From assembly GCA_002634385.1 (NCBI GenBank), contig NSJL01000003.1, positions 124,001 to 188,000 on the forward strand: 64,000 bases of DNA, written 5' to 3'. The position numbers and the translations under genes were made by a program. Positions 24,152-35,400 of the stretch are shown one piece after another (within the stretch, counting starts at the first letter, position 1; each line of letters starts with the position of its first letter). The notes beneath the pieces were generated by a model. The model saw nothing but the letters and a program-made list of their open reading frames with translations. It did not search any database and was not told the origin of the DNA. This DNA comes from Nitrospira sp. GTDB taxonomy: Bacteria; Nitrospirota; Thermodesulfovibrionia; Thermodesulfovibrionales; Dissulfurispiraceae.

Positions 24152-27100
24152 GTGGACTCTGAAGAACAGAGATGGAACCGTCAATTCCAGTGTATCGCGC
24201 TCACTCCGGGAGGATTGCCGGAACCTGCCATTGCTGTTGCTGCGACAAGGGCCGGCGGACTGGGTGTCCTCGACTTCGAGTACACCGGCGATGTCCGGAC
24301 CGCCAGGCGGAGCGTCGAAAAAATGGTGCGCGAGGCAGGAGGACGGTGCGGAATAAAAGTGAATTGCAGCGATGACGCTTTCATCACCGCCCTTATGCCG
24401 GAGCTCCCTGAATGTGTTGCGGTGGTGATTCTCTCCGGGGGTGGCCCTGAACAAGTAAAAAAGTTTGTCAATGCATTCCATCGCCAGGGCAGGGAAGTAA
24501 TCCTGGAAGTTACTTCTCTCGAACAAGCGATGTTCGGGCAGGAGGCGGGGGCTGATGGATTGCTGGCCAAAGGCAATGAGTCAGCGGGAATCGTCGGGGA
24601 GAAGACCGCATTCATTCTTCTCCAGCAGATACTTTCACAGACAAGTCTGCCGGTATTTGCCCGGGGAGGCATCGGAGTGCATACTGCTGCAGCCTGTTAC
24701 GCAGCAGGGGCGGCCGGTGTCGTTCTGGACACGCAGTTGCTGCTGACCCGCGAGTCTTCCCTGCCGGAGGACGTTAAGAAGCAGATAGGCAGAATGGATG
24801 GCAGCGAACCCCGTCTGTTCGGAGAAAACTCGGAGGTTCCGTGCAGACTCTATATGCGTCCCGGCTCCCCCCATGCAGAGGATTTGCGGGAAAAAGGGAC
24901 AGCCTCAGGGCACACGTACGGACAAAGCCATGCAATGCAGGCTGCATGGCGGGAGAGCATCAGGGAGCGGCTGTCCTGGAACGATACCCGGAACCCCCTC
25001 TGGCTCCTGGGACAGGAGGTAGCATTTGCAGCACATCTCGCTCAAAAATATGGTACTGTCGGCGCGGTTCTCCAGGCGATCAGGAGATCGGTGGAGGAAC
25101 ATAGTAAAACGGCAAAGATACCGGGAATCCTCCAAAAAGATTCTCCCTTGGCGAAGTCCCATGGAACACGATACCCTATTGTCCAGGGACCCATGGCGCG
25201 CGTCAGCGACAGCCCGGCATTTGCGTCCCGGGTGGCGGAAGGCGGGGCCCTGCCTTTTGTGGCGTTGGCGAAGCTTAGGGGAAAGGAGATTGAAGCCATC
25301 CTGAGGGAAGTAAGGGAGGCACTGGGTGATCGTCCGTGGGGTGTTGGAATACTCGGTTTTAATAAAGAAGACCTCCTCAGGGAGCAAATGGAAGCACTGA
25401 GTCTCTTTTCCCCCCCCTTCGCGATCATTGCAGGGGGGCTTCCCCATCAGGTCGCCCTCCTGGAGTCGCGGGGAATAGCTTCGTATGTCCATGTCCCCTC
25501 CCCCGCCCTTCTCGATATGTTTCTTCAGGCAGGTGCAAAACGGTTTATCTTCGAGGGAAGTGAATGCGGCGGACATATCGGTCCGCGATCGAGTTTCGTC
25601 CTCTGGGAAGTCATGACGGAAAGGCTCCTGGAAACGTTGAAGAGCTCGGACACACCCGACCACTACCATATCCTGTATGCCGGCGGGATCCATGACGCCC
25701 TCTCTGCGTCGATGGTAGCCGCGCTCTCCGCTCCCCTGGCGCATAAGGGAGCGCGCATCGGTGTGCAAATGGGTACCGCATATCTCCTCACCGCTGAAAT
25801 TGTGACGTCGGGGGCAATTGTAGCGGACTATCAGAAGAAAGTGCTCGAGTGTTCCAGGACTTCGGTTCTTGAATTTTCGCCCGGTCATGCTGTCCGGTGT
25901 TGCACCACTCCCTTTGCCGAAAAATTTGAAGCGAAGAAAAGAGACTTGTTGGAGCAAAAAGCCCCGGTAAAGGAGATGTCCGCAGTCCTCGAGAGGCTGC
26001 TTCTGGGGAAGTCCCGTATTGCGGCAAAAGGCCTTGCGAGGGGCGGGGAAGGCCCTTCACTCGTTCCCGTCGACGGGAAAGGGCAGCATGAAGAGGGGCT
26101 CTATATGGTGGGCCAGCTTGCCGCATTACACGACCGGAACCTGACGATCAGTGCTCTGCATGAGGAGGTAACCACGAAGGCTGCCGCGCATCTGGCATTG
26201 TTACCCTCCTATGAGCCGGAACCGGCGGGGAGGAAAGCGCACTCCCCCGATATCGCGATCATCGGCATGGCATGCCTGTTTCCGAAGGCCGGAGACCTCA
26301 GGACGTACTGGGAGAACATTCTGAGCAACACGAATGCCATAACTGAAATTCCGCCCCACCGGTGGGACTGGCGGCTGTACTACGACGAAGACAGGAATGC
26401 CAGGGATAAAATCTATTCCAGGTGGGGGGGATTCCTCGACGATCTGGCTTTTGATCCCACTCTCTATGGCATGCCGCCGAAGTCGGTCGAATCCATCGAC
26501 CCGATGCAGTTGATGGCTCTGGAAGTCGCCCGGCGCACCCTTATCGATGCAGGGTATGGAGACAGGGAGTTTGACCGGGAAAGGACATCGGTCATTATCG
26601 GCGCCAGCGGCGGGACCGGGGATGTCGGCATGCAATACGGGCTGCGTGCCGAGTTGCCGCGGTTTCAGGGTGATCTCCCCGATGCGGTTGCACAGCGCCT
26701 GCCCGAGTGGACGGAGGATACCTTCGCAGGGATACTGCCGAACGTTATTTCCGGGCGCATTGCAAACCGTCTCAACCTGGGAGGGGTGAATTTTACCACC
26801 GACGCGGCGTGCGCCTCTTCGCTCGCCGCGATCTATCAGGCAGCCGGCGAGCTGGTTTCCGGACGCAGCAATCTTGTTATCTCCGGTGGTGTCGATACCG
26901 TACAGGGACCTTTCGGGTATATGTGTTTCAGCAAGACCCAGGCGTTGTCGGCGCGTGGCCGCTGCTGCACCTTTGATGCTGCCGCGGACGGAATCGTCAT
27001 CGCGGAAGGCATCGCGATGGTGGCATTAAAGCGGCTTGAGGATGCCGAGCGCGACGGCGACCGTATCTACGCGGTGATCAAGGGGGTCGGCGGCAGCAGC

Positions 27101-30100
27101 GACGGGAAAGCGAAAGGATTGACGGCTCCTCTCCCGAAAGGCCAGTTGCTCGCCATGCGCCGCGCTTACGAGCAGTCGGGTTTCGGCCCGGAAACCGTAG
27201 GTTTGTTTGAGGCCCACGGTACCGGAACGGTTGTCGGTGATACCGCCGAACTGGAGAGCACTACCCTCTTGCTCAGGGAGGCGGGAGGGAAGCCGCACCA
27301 GGCCGCTATCGGCTCGGTAAAAACCCTGATCGGCCATACAAAAGCAACGGCGGGAGTTGCCGGCCTGATAAAGGTGGCATTGGCCCTGCACCATCATGTC
27401 GTGCCGCCGCATTATGGCGTACACCAGCCGAATAAAGTACTGCAAGAACCGGATAGCCCGCTTTATCTTGCTGACCAGGCAATGCCGTGGTTGTGCGACG
27501 AAGACCGGCTGCGCCGTGCCGCGGTGAGTGCATTCGGGTTCGGGGGGACCAACTTCCATGTCGTCCTGGAAGAGTACAGGGCGAAGCACGGTGCCCCGTT
27601 CCGCCCGGCATCCTGTCAACGGTGGCCGTCCGAACTTCTGGTCTGGTGCGGTAGTGACCGGGAAGACCTGAAGGCCCACATGATTCGTACACAGCAGGAG
27701 CTCGAAAAAGGATCCCCTTCAGAGCTGAGCGCCCTGGCCTTCGCTCTGGCCGGGAAGTACCGTGCGGGGGAAGAGACCCTCGCAATTGTCGCCACGGATG
27801 CCGGCGATCTGGCGAAGAAGATTCAGTCCGCCCTGGGCTATTTGGAAGAGGGCGTTCCCCTCCCGCAAGGGGCATACCATGGCGTACGTACCGGACATGG
27901 TGGCAAAGTGGCGGTGGTGTTCCCGGGCCAGGGATCCCAGTATACCGGGATGGGGCGTGAGCTCGCGCTGCATTTTCCCGTTTGTGCCTCCACCCTTTCC
28001 GAAGCCGATCGGCACCTGGGGGAACATTTCACAAGGCGGTTCGGTGAGGGGGTGCGGTTACGACACTTCATCTTCCCCCGTGCTTCCTATAGTGATCAGG
28101 ACAGGGCCGATGCGACAAGAGCTTTGACCGGCACCGATGTTGCGCAACCCGCTCTGGGGGCAGTGGAGGCCGGCTTTTGGAGGTTGATGGAATCGTTTGG
28201 CGTAAAACCCGACATGGCAGCCGGCCACAGCTATGGAGAATTCACCGCGCTTTTTACCGGCGGTGCCATTGATTTCGATACTCTGATGGTCCTTTCCGAG
28301 GCCCGGGGCAGGCTGATCGTTGACACCGTAAAGAATGCCCGTACCGAGCCGGGAACCATGGCGGCGGTTCAGGCGCCGAGACGCGATGTCGAGACGGCGA
28401 TATCCGGTATCGACGGAGTGATCGTCGCAAACCATAACGCCCCCCGGCAGTGCGTCCTTTCCGGATCAGCAGCAGCAATCAGGGAGGCTTCGGAAAAAAT
28501 GTCCCGGGCAGGGATACGTGTCACGGAAATTCCCGTTGCGGCAGCATTTCACTCGCGCTTTGTGGCGCCCGCACAATCCGCCCTGGCCGACGTGATCGGG
28601 CAGGCGGTGTGGCGGAAGGCTGAAATGCCGGTCTATTCCAACACAACCGGAGAACCGCACGCCGACGACGTAGAGAAGGTCAAGCAGGTAATGACGGATC
28701 ACCTGGTCCGGCCGGTCGAGTTTCTGGCCCAGATCGAAGCCATGTACCGCGACGGCGCGCGGGTATTTCTCGAGCTGGGTCCGAAGGCCGTTCTGACCAG
28801 GCTGATCGGCAGTATTCTCGAAGGGAAGCCCCACAAGGCCATAGCCATCGACAGCAACGGCGGTGGTATCACCGGTATGTTACATGCTTTCGGACAACTG
28901 CTGTGCGCAGGAGTAGCACTGGACATCGTCAAGCTGTTTGAGGGGCGCGGCTGTTGCAATGGCATCTCCTCTTCTCCGGACCGGATGCGGCTCCCTGAAC
29001 AGGATCTCAAACACACCTGGCTTCTTAACGGCAGCGGCGCCCGGCGCGCTACCGAACCGGAACGGCATATCGGTGTCCTTGCGGAGGAAGCGGGCAGCCG
29101 TTCAGCGGCCCTGCCCGAAACGGAAAAGACGTTACCTTCACGGCCGGTCCCTGATCCGGCCGGCACGGGTAAACTGATGACAAGACAACACCGGAAGGAG
29201 GGACCTTACATGGAGGGCAACAAACAGACGCCTGGTGCCGGCGACTCGGCAGTCATGGCGGATTATTTTGATATGATGCGGCAGTTCCTGGCGGCGCAGG
29301 AGCGAATTATGCTGATGTATATGGGAGGAGCTTCGAACAGCCGGGGTGCCGGACAAAGACCATTCCGCCCGGTGCACTTCGAGAGGCTCCCCAACGACGC
29401 AGGGCCGGGAAGCAATCAGCCTGCCTTTACCCCCAAAGTACCCCTTCCGCCGGAATCGCCGGCCGGGGTAACGGCAAAAGCTGCAGAGCAGGGCGGACTT
29501 TCCCCGGCATCCGCTCCGCGGGAAACGCCGGCGACGGTATCAGTGCACCCTGCGATCGTTCCCGCCGAGGCTCTGCCCGGGAACAGGCCGGCTGAGCGTA
29601 TCGACCGGGCGAAAATGACCGGGATAGTGCTCGGCATCATCGAGGAAAAAACCGGGTATCCGCCCGATATGGTCGGTCTGACGCAGAACCTGGAGGCCGA
29701 TCTCGGGATCGATTCCATAAAACGGGTCGAGATAGTGGGCGCATTGTTGAAAGCATTGCCACCGTGGTACGGGAAAGTGCTGGGTACGGACCTTGGCGGC
29801 CTGAATACCCAGCCTACGCTCGACGGCATGTTGGACCTCCTGGACAAAATCAAAGGAGAGGAGGATGTACCCGCCCCTTTTGATCAAGCCGGAATGGGAG
29901 AAACGGCGTGCAGTACCAGCCGCCCGTTTCGGCATATCATTGAGCCAAAGCAGGAGCCTGTTGACGAGCATGCACTGAGGCGCTTGAACAGAGGCCGTTT
30001 TATCGTTACGCAGGACACAAGGGGCGTAGCGGAGGAGCTCTCCCGGCTGCTCCATTCCCATGGCTGCACCGTGAGTATGGTGCAGCATGAGATCGTGGGG

Positions 30101-32437
30101 GAGGAAAACGCGCTGAACCAGTGGTGTCTTTCGTTCGAAGCGGAAGGGGATCCGGTTGCAGGGATAGTGCACCTGGCCCAGGTAGGTTCGGAGTGGCTTC
30201 CGGCGAATGCCGCGGTCGAAGCCTGGAGAGGCCAGTTGCAGCGCAATGAGAAGTCTCTCTTTCTCCTGCTGCACCATCTCCATCTCGTGCTGAGGGACGA
30301 CGCGCATGTCCTGTCGGCAAGCGCGTTGGGCGGATATTTCAACCGCGACGGCAGAGGTGTTTCCGGCCTGTCCCTCCAGGGCGGCGCTGTCGGTCTGCTC
30401 AAGTCATTGCGCGAAGAGCGCCCTGCGCTGCGGGTCAAAGCGGTCGATATCGATGCAAAGCAGCAGGCGGGATCGATTGCGCGGTGCCTGATGGATGAGC
30501 TGGAGCTTGCGGGAGGGCGCCAGGAGGTCGGATACCCCGACGGCAGGAGAACAATTTTCGTGACCGTAGCCGAATCCCTCTCCCCCGAAGAAGAGCGCCC
30601 GGACGAGGTACGCGACCTGGTGGTCTTCGCTACGGGAGGAGGGAGGGGGGTGACTGCCGAGCTGCTTCGGGAAGTGGCGCTTCCGGGGAATACGCTCATC
30701 GTGACGGGCCGCAGTGCCTTGGAGGAAAACGATCCGGAGAATCTGGTCCCGTTTACTACCTCCGCGGCTCTGCGTCAGCACTTCATCGGGGAGGTGCGGG
30801 CGGGACGCCTGCAGCTCACGCCTGCGGAGATCCAGCGGAGGGTCCGGTCGGTCCTTGCCGCGCGGGAGCTGCGACAGAACATCAATGAGTTCAGACAACG
30901 CGGTGCTACGGTCGAATATCACCCGGTGGACGTAACGGACGATACTGCAATGCGCCGGTTGCTGGAAGACACGTACCGGAAATATTCCGGCATCGGGGCC
31001 GTAGTCCATGGCGCGGGCATCATAGAAGATAAACTGCTGCCGGATAAGACCAGCGGGAGCTGGTCCCGGGTGGTGGAAACGAAAGTGCTCGGTCTCTTGC
31101 TGCTCCAGAAGTATATACGCCCGGAATCCCTCAGGTCCTTTGTCGTTTTAAGCTCTGTCGCGGGCCGTTACGGGAACAGTGGCCAGAGCGATTATGCAAC
31201 GGCGAACGAGCTGTTGAACAGATTGTGCTGTCAGCTCAGGCAGAGGTGGGGCAACACGGTAAATGTCAAAGCGCTCTGCTGGGGGCCGTGGAGTCCGACC
31301 CCGTTCGGCGCCGGGATGGTAACCGAAGAGACCGAGGCCAAATTTGCCCGGAGGGGGGTAACGCTGGTAAGCCCTGAAAAAGGCCGCCGGCTCTTCAGGG
31401 ACGAGTTGACGCATCCCGGAGATGCCGCGAGCGAGATCGTTTGTGGTGAGGGACCCTGGGAACAGCAAGAGGAGACGCTCGGCCGGATCGAAAGGAATTC
31501 ACCGGCAGGTGCGGGCAGTGTGTCATGGCCGCTTCTGAACCCCGCCCGGGTGAATGCGTCGAATGTGTCACCGGAAGGGGAAAGGAGCATTACCGTCAGC
31601 CTGGGGGAGAGCCACGCGTTTCTGAACGACCACCGCATTGACCGGGTGCCGGTGCTGCCCGCGGCTGCGGCATTGGAGTTGATGTCGGAAGCGGCGAGCC
31701 ATTTCGAGCCTGCCCTGCGTGTCGTTGAAGTCAGTAATTGCCGGCTTCTGAAGGGAATCGAGATAAAGGAGCACGATACTGGTTTGGAGCTGGTCATCAG
31801 CCAGCCAACGGACATCGGCAGTGGAGGGTATGAGGTGAATAGTGCCATTCAGTCGAGGAACGGAAACGGCATCGTCCGGTTCCATTACCGCTCGGTGGTG
31901 CGCTTTGAGCAGAAGTTCCCCGAGGGATTCAAGCATACGCCGCACCCGTATGCGGGGAAGAGGCTTTCCGCCGCGAAGGCGTACGATGAGTGGCTCTTCC
32001 ATGGACCGAGATTTCAGGTGATCGAAGAGATCGAAGGGATGTCCGCGGAGGGAGCCCGGGCGCTGCTGCGAACCACCTCACCGTCACAGTGGATGTTGCA
32101 TAGTGAACCCGGCCGCACCCGGTGGGTATTTGATCCCGCCATTGTGGATGCAGCGGCACAGATGGCTATTGTATGGGCCCGCGAGTACCGGAATGAGACG
32201 CCACTGCCCGCCCGGTTCGGTCGTATAGCCCGCTATGTCGATATCCTGCCCGAACGGGTATTCATGAATTTCGAGCTGCTGACGCCGGAAGAGCCTCATC
32301 TCGTCCGCGCCAATGTCTTTTTCTCCGATGCCGGGAATAATGTCGTGATGCTGATAGAGGGGCTCGAGTGTATCTCGAGCCCCGAACTGAACCGGCTGGG
32401 CGGCAGCGCCGGGAAACCCGCCGCGACGTCTGTTTAG
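24152..32437 (+). CDS. PUFA-synthase-like type I polyketide/fatty-acid synthase, NPD-NPD-KS-AT-ACP-KR-DH
   Basis: A 2761-residue multidomain synthase. In order: two nitronate-monooxygenase/FabK-like TIM barrels (about 1-245, divergent; 330-650, with GSECGGHIGPR and YAGGIHD) resembling the separate PfaD enoyl reductase; KS (700-1140: DAACASS, EAHGTGT, IGHTKATAG); AT (1250-1560: GHSYGEF, AAFHS, malonyl-type); a MADYFDMMRQFL motif near 1703; one ACP (about 1830-1900, LGIDSIKRVEIV); KR (2155-2375: GGGRGV, SSVAGRYGNSGQSDYATAN); and a C-terminal product-template/DH-type hotdog domain (2480-2761, DHRIDRVPVLP). The set resembles PfaA-like secondary-lipid synthases. The GTG start follows AAGGAGGAAATCA. 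The chain would be extended with malonyl units and processed at the beta carbon; the product cannot be read. Confidence 0.88.
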   Translation: MDSEEQRWNRQFQCIALTPGGLPEPAIAVAATRAGGLGVLDFEYTGDVRTARRSVEKMVREAGGRCGIKVNCSDDAFITALMPELPECVAVVILSGGGPEQVKKFVNAFHRQGREVILEVTSLEQAMFGQEAGADGLLAKGNESAGIVGEKTAFILLQQILSQTSLPVFARGGIGVHTAAACYAAGAAGVVLDTQLLLTRESSLPEDVKKQIGRMDGSEPRLFGENSEVPCRLYMRPGSPHAEDLREKGTASGHTYGQSHAMQAAWRESIRERLSWNDTRNPLWLLGQEVAFAAHLAQKYGTVGAVLQAIRRSVEEHSKTAKIPGILQKDSPLAKSHGTRYPIVQGPMARVSDSPAFASRVAEGGALPFVALAKLRGKEIEAILREVREALGDRPWGVGILGFNKEDLLREQMEALSLFSPPFAIIAGGLPHQVALLESRGIASYVHVPSPALLDMFLQAGAKRFIFEGSECGGHIGPRSSFVLWEVMTERLLETLKSSDTPDHYHILYAGGIHDALSASMVAALSAPLAHKGARIGVQMGTAYLLTAEIVTSGAIVADYQKKVLECSRTSVLEFSPGHAVRCCTTPFAEKFEAKKRDLLEQKAPVKEMSAVLERLLLGKSRIAAKGLARGGEGPSLVPVDGKGQHEEGLYMVGQLAALHDRNLTISALHEEVTTKAAAHLALLPSYEPEPAGRKAHSPDIAIIGMACLFPKAGDLRTYWENILSNTNAITEIPPHRWDWRLYYDEDRNARDKIYSRWGGFLDDLAFDPTLYGMPPKSVESIDPMQLMALEVARRTLIDAGYGDREFDRERTSVIIGASGGTGDVGMQYGLRAELPRFQGDLPDAVAQRLPEWTEDTFAGILPNVISGRIANRLNLGGVNFTTDAACASSLAAIYQAAGELVSGRSNLVISGGVDTVQGPFGYMCFSKTQALSARGRCCTFDAAADGIVIAEGIAMVALKRLEDAERDGDRIYAVIKGVGGSSDGKAKGLTAPLPKGQLLAMRRAYEQSGFGPETVGLFEAHGTGTVVGDTAELESTTLLLREAGGKPHQAAIGSVKTLIGHTKATAGVAGLIKVALALHHHVVPPHYGVHQPNKVLQEPDSPLYLADQAMPWLCDEDRLRRAAVSAFGFGGTNFHVVLEEYRAKHGAPFRPASCQRWPSELLVWCGSDREDLKAHMIRTQQELEKGSPSELSALAFALAGKYRAGEETLAIVATDAGDLAKKIQSALGYLEEGVPLPQGAYHGVRTGHGGKVAVVFPGQGSQYTGMGRELALHFPVCASTLSEADRHLGEHFTRRFGEGVRLRHFIFPRASYSDQDRADATRALTGTDVAQPALGAVEAGFWRLMESFGVKPDMAAGHSYGEFTALFTGGAIDFDTLMVLSEARGRLIVDTVKNARTEPGTMAAVQAPRRDVETAISGIDGVIVANHNAPRQCVLSGSAAAIREASEKMSRAGIRVTEIPVAAAFHSRFVAPAQSALADVIGQAVWRKAEMPVYSNTTGEPHADDVEKVKQVMTDHLVRPVEFLAQIEAMYRDGARVFLELGPKAVLTRLIGSILEGKPHKAIAIDSNGGGITGMLHAFGQLLCAGVALDIVKLFEGRGCCNGISSSPDRMRLPEQDLKHTWLLNGSGARRATEPERHIGVLAEEAGSRSAALPETEKTLPSRPVPDPAGTGKLMTRQHRKEGPYMEGNKQTPGAGDSAVMADYFDMMRQFLAAQERIMLMYMGGASNSRGAGQRPFRPVHFERLPNDAGPGSNQPAFTPKVPLPPESPAGVTAKAAEQGGLSPASAPRETPATVSVHPAIVPAEALPGNRPAERIDRAKMTGIVLGIIEEKTGYPPDMVGLTQNLEADLGIDSIKRVEIVGALLKALPPWYGKVLGTDLGGLNTQPTLDGMLDLLDKIKGEEDVPAPFDQAGMGETACSTSRPFRHIIEPKQEPVDEHALRRLNRGRFIVTQDTRGVAEELSRLLHSHGCTVSMVQHEIVGEENALNQWCLSFEAEGDPVAGIVHLAQVGSEWLPANAAVEAWRGQLQRNEKSLFLLLHHLHLVLRDDAHVLSASALGGYFNRDGRGVSGLSLQGGAVGLLKSLREERPALRVKAVDIDAKQQAGSIARCLMDELELAGGRQEVGYPDGRRTIFVTVAESLSPEEERPDEVRDLVVFATGGGRGVTAELLREVALPGNTLIVTGRSALEENDPENLVPFTTSAALRQHFIGEVRAGRLQLTPAEIQRRVRSVLAARELRQNINEFRQRGATVEYHPVDVTDDTAMRRLLEDTYRKYSGIGAVVHGAGIIEDKLLPDKTSGSWSRVVETKVLGLLLLQKYIRPESLRSFVVLSSVAGRYGNSGQSDYATANELLNRLCCQLRQRWGNTVNVKALCWGPWSPTPFGAGMVTEETEAKFARRGVTLVSPEKGRRLFRDELTHPGDAASEIVCGEGPWEQQEETLGRIERNSPAGAGSVSWPLLNPARVNASNVSPEGERSITVSLGESHAFLNDHRIDRVPVLPAAAALELMSEAASHFEPALRVVEVSNCRLLKGIEIKEHDTGLELVISQPTDIGSGGYEVNSAIQSRNGNGIVRFHYRSVVRFEQKFPEGFKHTPHPYAGKRLSAAKAYDEWLFHGPRFQVIEEIEGMSAEGARALLRTTSPSQWMLHSEPGRTRWVFDPAIVDAAAQMAIVWAREYRNETPLPARFGRIARYVDILPERVFMNFELLTPEEPHLVRANVFFSDAGNNVVMLIEGLECISSPELNRLGGSAGKPAATSV

Positions 32438-32465
32438 CCGTCGAAAAAGAGAAGGACCGTTATCC

Positions 32466-35400
32466 ATGTCTGAACAGAATACGATCCAGAAAGAGCCGAT
32501 CGCGATCATCGGCATGGCGTGCATCTTTCCGAAGGCTCCCGACGTTGCAACGTTCTGGAATAACATTCTCGCCGGGGTCGACGCGATCGGCGAACCGGCT
32601 CCGGAATGGGATGCCGGGCGCTACATGAAGTCCGGCAGGATCAAGACGCCCTATGGGGGCTACCTGAGGGATCTGTACCGGTTCGATCCGAAGGAGTTCG
32701 GCATCATGCCCGCTTCAATCGACGGGGGGGAGCCGGATCAGTTCCTTGCCCTGCGCGTCGCGCGCGATGCCCTCGCCGATGCGGGATACGGAAACGGCTA
32801 CGATCATGCCGAGACCGGCATCGTACTCGGCCACAGCACGTACCTGCACAGGGGTCAGGGGAACCTCATACAGCACAACATCATGCTCGACCAGACACTG
32901 GAGCTCCTCAGGACGGTGCTCCCGTCCCTTGACGAGGATACGGCAGCGGAAGCGCGGGCTTTCCTGGAGCGCAAGCTGCCGCCGTTCAACGCCGATATCG
33001 TGCCCGGCCTGGTTCCGAATGTCATGACGGGCCGCATCGCAAACCGTCTGAATCTAAGGGGACCGAACTACCTTATCGACGCAGCCTGCGCGTCCTCATT
33101 GCTGGCGGTGGGAGCCGCAATGGACGAATTGCGCAACGGCCGCAGCCGGATAATGCTGGCCGGAGGGGTGAATGCCTCACTGCCCGCCGAGGTCTCCGTG
33201 ATATTTACGCAGCTCGGCGCGCTGAGTGAGCGCGGCAGAGTACGTCCTTTTGAAGCGGGCAGCGATGGCACCCTGCTGGGTGAGGGCCTGGGGATCATCG
33301 TACTGAAAAGGGTTTCGGACGCCATTGCAGACGGTGACCGCGTCTATGCCGTTATCCACGGTATCGGGCAATCGAGCGACGGCAGGGGACATGGCTTGCT
33401 GGCACCCAGTGCCGAGGGTGAGGCATTGGCCGTCGGGAGGGCGTACCGGGCCAGCGGTGTCGATCCGGCAACGATAGGACTGATGGAAGCCCACGGCACC
33501 GGAATTCCCCTGGGCGACAAAACCGAGATTTCCGCGCTCAAAAAAATCTTTGGAGAGCGCAAAGGGGCGCAGGGCAGCATAGCGCTGGGGTCAATAAAGT
33601 CCATGATCAGCCACTGCATCCCTGCCGCAGGAATCGCCGGCCTTATTAAAAGCGCCCTGGCCCTTCACCATAAAATCCTGCCCCCTACGCTCTGCCGGAA
33701 CGTGAATCCGGAATTGGGGATCGGGAACACACCGCTCTATATCAATACAGCGACGAAGCCATGGATATCCCGGCCGGAAGCTCCCCGGCGTGCCGGTGTC
33801 AATTCCTTCGGTTTCGGCGGTATCAATGCCCATGCAGTGCTGGAAGAGGCGCCGCCGGAAGCGGTCAGGCCCCCCGCGCTCTCTGCCTGGCCCGTTGAGC
33901 TCTGCGTGTTTTCCGCGGGAAGCGACACGGCGTTGGCGGAAAAGGTGCAACAGGCAGCGGACCTGCTATGCAAGACTGCCGGCCATGGAATCGGCGATTT
34001 CGCGGCGGCACTGGCGGCCCATGACGCAAACCTGCCCCATCGCCTTGCGGTGGTCGCCAAAGATACGGACGATCTCCGGAAAAAGCTCCGCCAGGCACTG
34101 GAACGGATAAAGGACACCACGGCGCCGCGCTGGTCGACACGAAACGGCATCTGCTACAGCAGGGCTCCTCTTGAAGGCACATTGGCGTTCCTGTTTCCGG
34201 GGGAAGGCTCTCAATACCTGAACATGTTCGCCGATCTGTCGTTGTATTTCGACGAAGTGCGCCGCTGGTTCGATTTCTGGCGGGGATTGTATCATGATGC
34301 CCCCGGAGAAAGCCGGACGGACATCGTCTTTCCTCCTGAAAGCGAGCTGACGGAGCAGCGCCGCACCGAGCTGGAAAAGCGCCTGAATGATATGGATGCC
34401 GGCTCGGAGGCGGTCTTTATCGGGAGCCAGGCCATGTACTCCCTGCTTACCTCATTGGGAGTGCAGCCGGACGTGATGGTCGGCCATAGTACCGGGGAGT
34501 CGTCCGCCCTGGTAGCCTCGGGCGCGATCGAATCCGGTGATACGGCGGGTCTGGCCGGTTTCATACGGGAGCTGAATGCCGTGTACCGCCGCGTCCTCGG
34601 CGAGGGGAAAATCCCTACCGGCGCATTACTGGCGGTTGGCGCGCTCCCGCAAGAGACCGTCGAGGAACACATTGCGGCTCTCCATAACGGAGTCGTGATA
34701 GCGATGGACAACTGCGAAAACCAGCTGGTGCTTTACGGAGAGGCGGATTCTATTGCAGAGCTGCAGCGCTCATTGAGTGCCGCGGGCGGGATCTGCAGTC
34801 TCCTGCCGTTTGACCGCGGGTACCACACCGGCCGGTTTTCCGCAGTCAGTGACGCCTTTCTCGAGTACTATAAGAACATCGGGTTGAAATCACCGCGCGT
34901 GCCGTTGTACTCCTGCGCTTCCGCCGGTCTGTTCCCCGGTGATGAGCAGGGAGTCAGGGAGTTGGCAGCCGGCCAGTGGTCGAAAAAGGTTCGTTTCAGG
35001 GAGACGGTTCTCGCGATGGCCGGAGAGGGAGTCCGCTACTTCGTGGAGGTGGGCCCTTCCGGAAATCTCACCGCTTTTCTCCACGATATTCCGGTCGGAG
35101 AGGAGCGTCTTTCCCTTGCGACCAATCTGCGCAGGAAGAACGGTGTCGAACAGCTGCTGAGTGCGTTGTCCTATTTATACGTCAACAACAAGGGAGTCCG
35201 GATCGAGCGGTTGTTCGCGTCCCGTTCGGTCAGGGGCGCAGAGCGGGAAGACCTCCGGCACAACAGACAGCCGGGTATTCAATTGGACAATACGATGCCC
35301 GTACTCCGTATCGGGGATGCCGATTCCGCGGTGCTGCGGAAGGTACTGGCGCCCCCCGCACGCACGCAGCATGAGGACCGGCAGTCCCGCGGAATGCGGG

